Assembly: GCA_049999725.1 (NCBI GenBank)
Contig: JBNGIS010028758.1
Coordinates: 24,748 to 53,729, forward strand
Reading direction: 5' to 3'
Length of the DNA: 28,982 bases
From: Haplomitrium mnioides
Lineage: Eukaryota; Marchantiophyta; Haplomitriopsida; Calobryales
Made by a program: the position numbers and the translations under genes. The number at the start of each line of letters is the position of its first letter. Positions within the stretch are counted from its first letter, which is position 1. The notes beneath the pieces were generated by a model that worked only from the letters and a program-made list of their open reading frames with translations, did no database searches and was not told the origin of the DNA. Positions 28,637-28,982 of this stretch are shown here, one piece after another.

Positions 28637-28932
28637 ATGGTTTTATGTCCTCTCTTTTTGTGGGTTGTTTAGTAGTCTGTTTTATATGTTGTAACGATGA
28701 AGTCAAGAAACCGCCTATGGAGCACAAGAGAAGACCCGGAAATCAGGTTCATCAACAATCAAGACTTGGTCAAGGTACATGTCAGCATCAAGAAAATGGA
28801 AATAGCGATATCGGACAAGAAAAATGGTGAGGAATTGATGAAGAAAATCCAAGAGCGTTTGAATGAACAGTGCAGTAGGGAAATATTTTCATTTCTGGGA
28901 ATTGAATATAGCAAAGAAATGTTAACGAGAAT

Positions 28933-28982
<50 letters not shown>
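28637..28982 (+). repeat. Dispersed repeat copy 2, ends in (CT)n at the window edge
   Basis: It aligns without gaps to 4115-4413 (offset 24522). A frame from ATG 28697 is open to the window end (95 codons). It includes EIRFINNQDLVKVHVSIKKM, KKIQERLNEQCSREI and FSFLGIEYSKEML, then D-S-L-S-L from the CT tract (28936 on). Another frame from 28630 encodes 66 residues with a hydrophobic LFVGCLVVCFICC stretch and a basic part. Copy 1 has stops in both frames. I do not recognise either product. Confidence 0.75.

Noticed and set aside
1-28982. tRNA or rRNA genes
   Set aside because: I found no cloverleaf with A and B boxes and no rRNA-like segments when scanning by eye; a tRNAscan-SE run would settle it.

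Overview
The window looks like nuclear DNA from a land plant or close streptophyte relative with a large, repeat-rich, heavily decayed genome. The evidence is several Ty3/gypsy retrotransposon remnants on both strands, pure (CT)n microsatellites, two runs of N typical of a draft assembly, and plant-style GT-AG introns with T-rich 3' ends. A gypsy element carrying a C5-cytosine methyltransferase, and a DUF7869-like gene, lean towards a non-angiosperm lineage; that is inference. I see no intact host gene, rRNA, tRNA or CRISPR array.

Layout. 1-4.1 kb: decayed sequence with an 87-bp tandem duplication, a minus-strand gag scrap, and a 78-bp repeat array broken by a 100-N gap, followed by a TATA box and poly(A) signal that resemble an LTR or promoter. 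4.1-7 kb: first copy of a dispersed 299-bp repeat ending in a long (CT)n tract, a 114-bp minisatellite and another (CT)n tract. 7.4-8.15 kb: plus-strand gypsy gag pseudogene. 8.2-16 kb: AT-rich block holding a minus-strand DUF7869-like pseudogene (9.75-11.5 kb). Around it are arrays of 52, 30 and 24 bp that all carry the same palindromic core, ATGCGCGCAT. A plus-strand decayed first exon with an E2F-type site upstream also lies here.

16.1-19.7 kb: minus-strand gypsy element A, in the order gag, two zinc knuckles, protease, C5-cytosine DNA methyltransferase, integrase-like tail. It has lost the middle of the methyltransferase and all of the reverse transcriptase. 20-24 kb: minus-strand gypsy element C, with a 5' LTR, a tRNA-Asp-like primer site, gag-protease in one frame and the start of the 3' LTR, and no reverse transcriptase or integrase. 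24.15-25.26 kb: plus-strand two-exon pseudogene of a beta-order amino DNA methyltransferase (N6-adenine/N4-cytosine type), closed by a stop codon and an AATAAA. 25.5-28.1 kb: plus-strand gypsy element B with protease, RT, RNase H and the start of integrase. 28.6 kb to the end: second copy of the 299-bp repeat, again running into (CT)n.

Two themes run through the window. First, it holds remnants of two unrelated DNA methyltransferase families, one inside a retrotransposon. Second, the coding remnants decay almost entirely through stop codons explained by C-to-T or G-to-A transitions, with reading frames kept for 1-2 kb. That is what deamination of methylated cytosine would leave. The palindromic arrays around the DUF7869-like gene are the best candidate for an undescribed arrangement.
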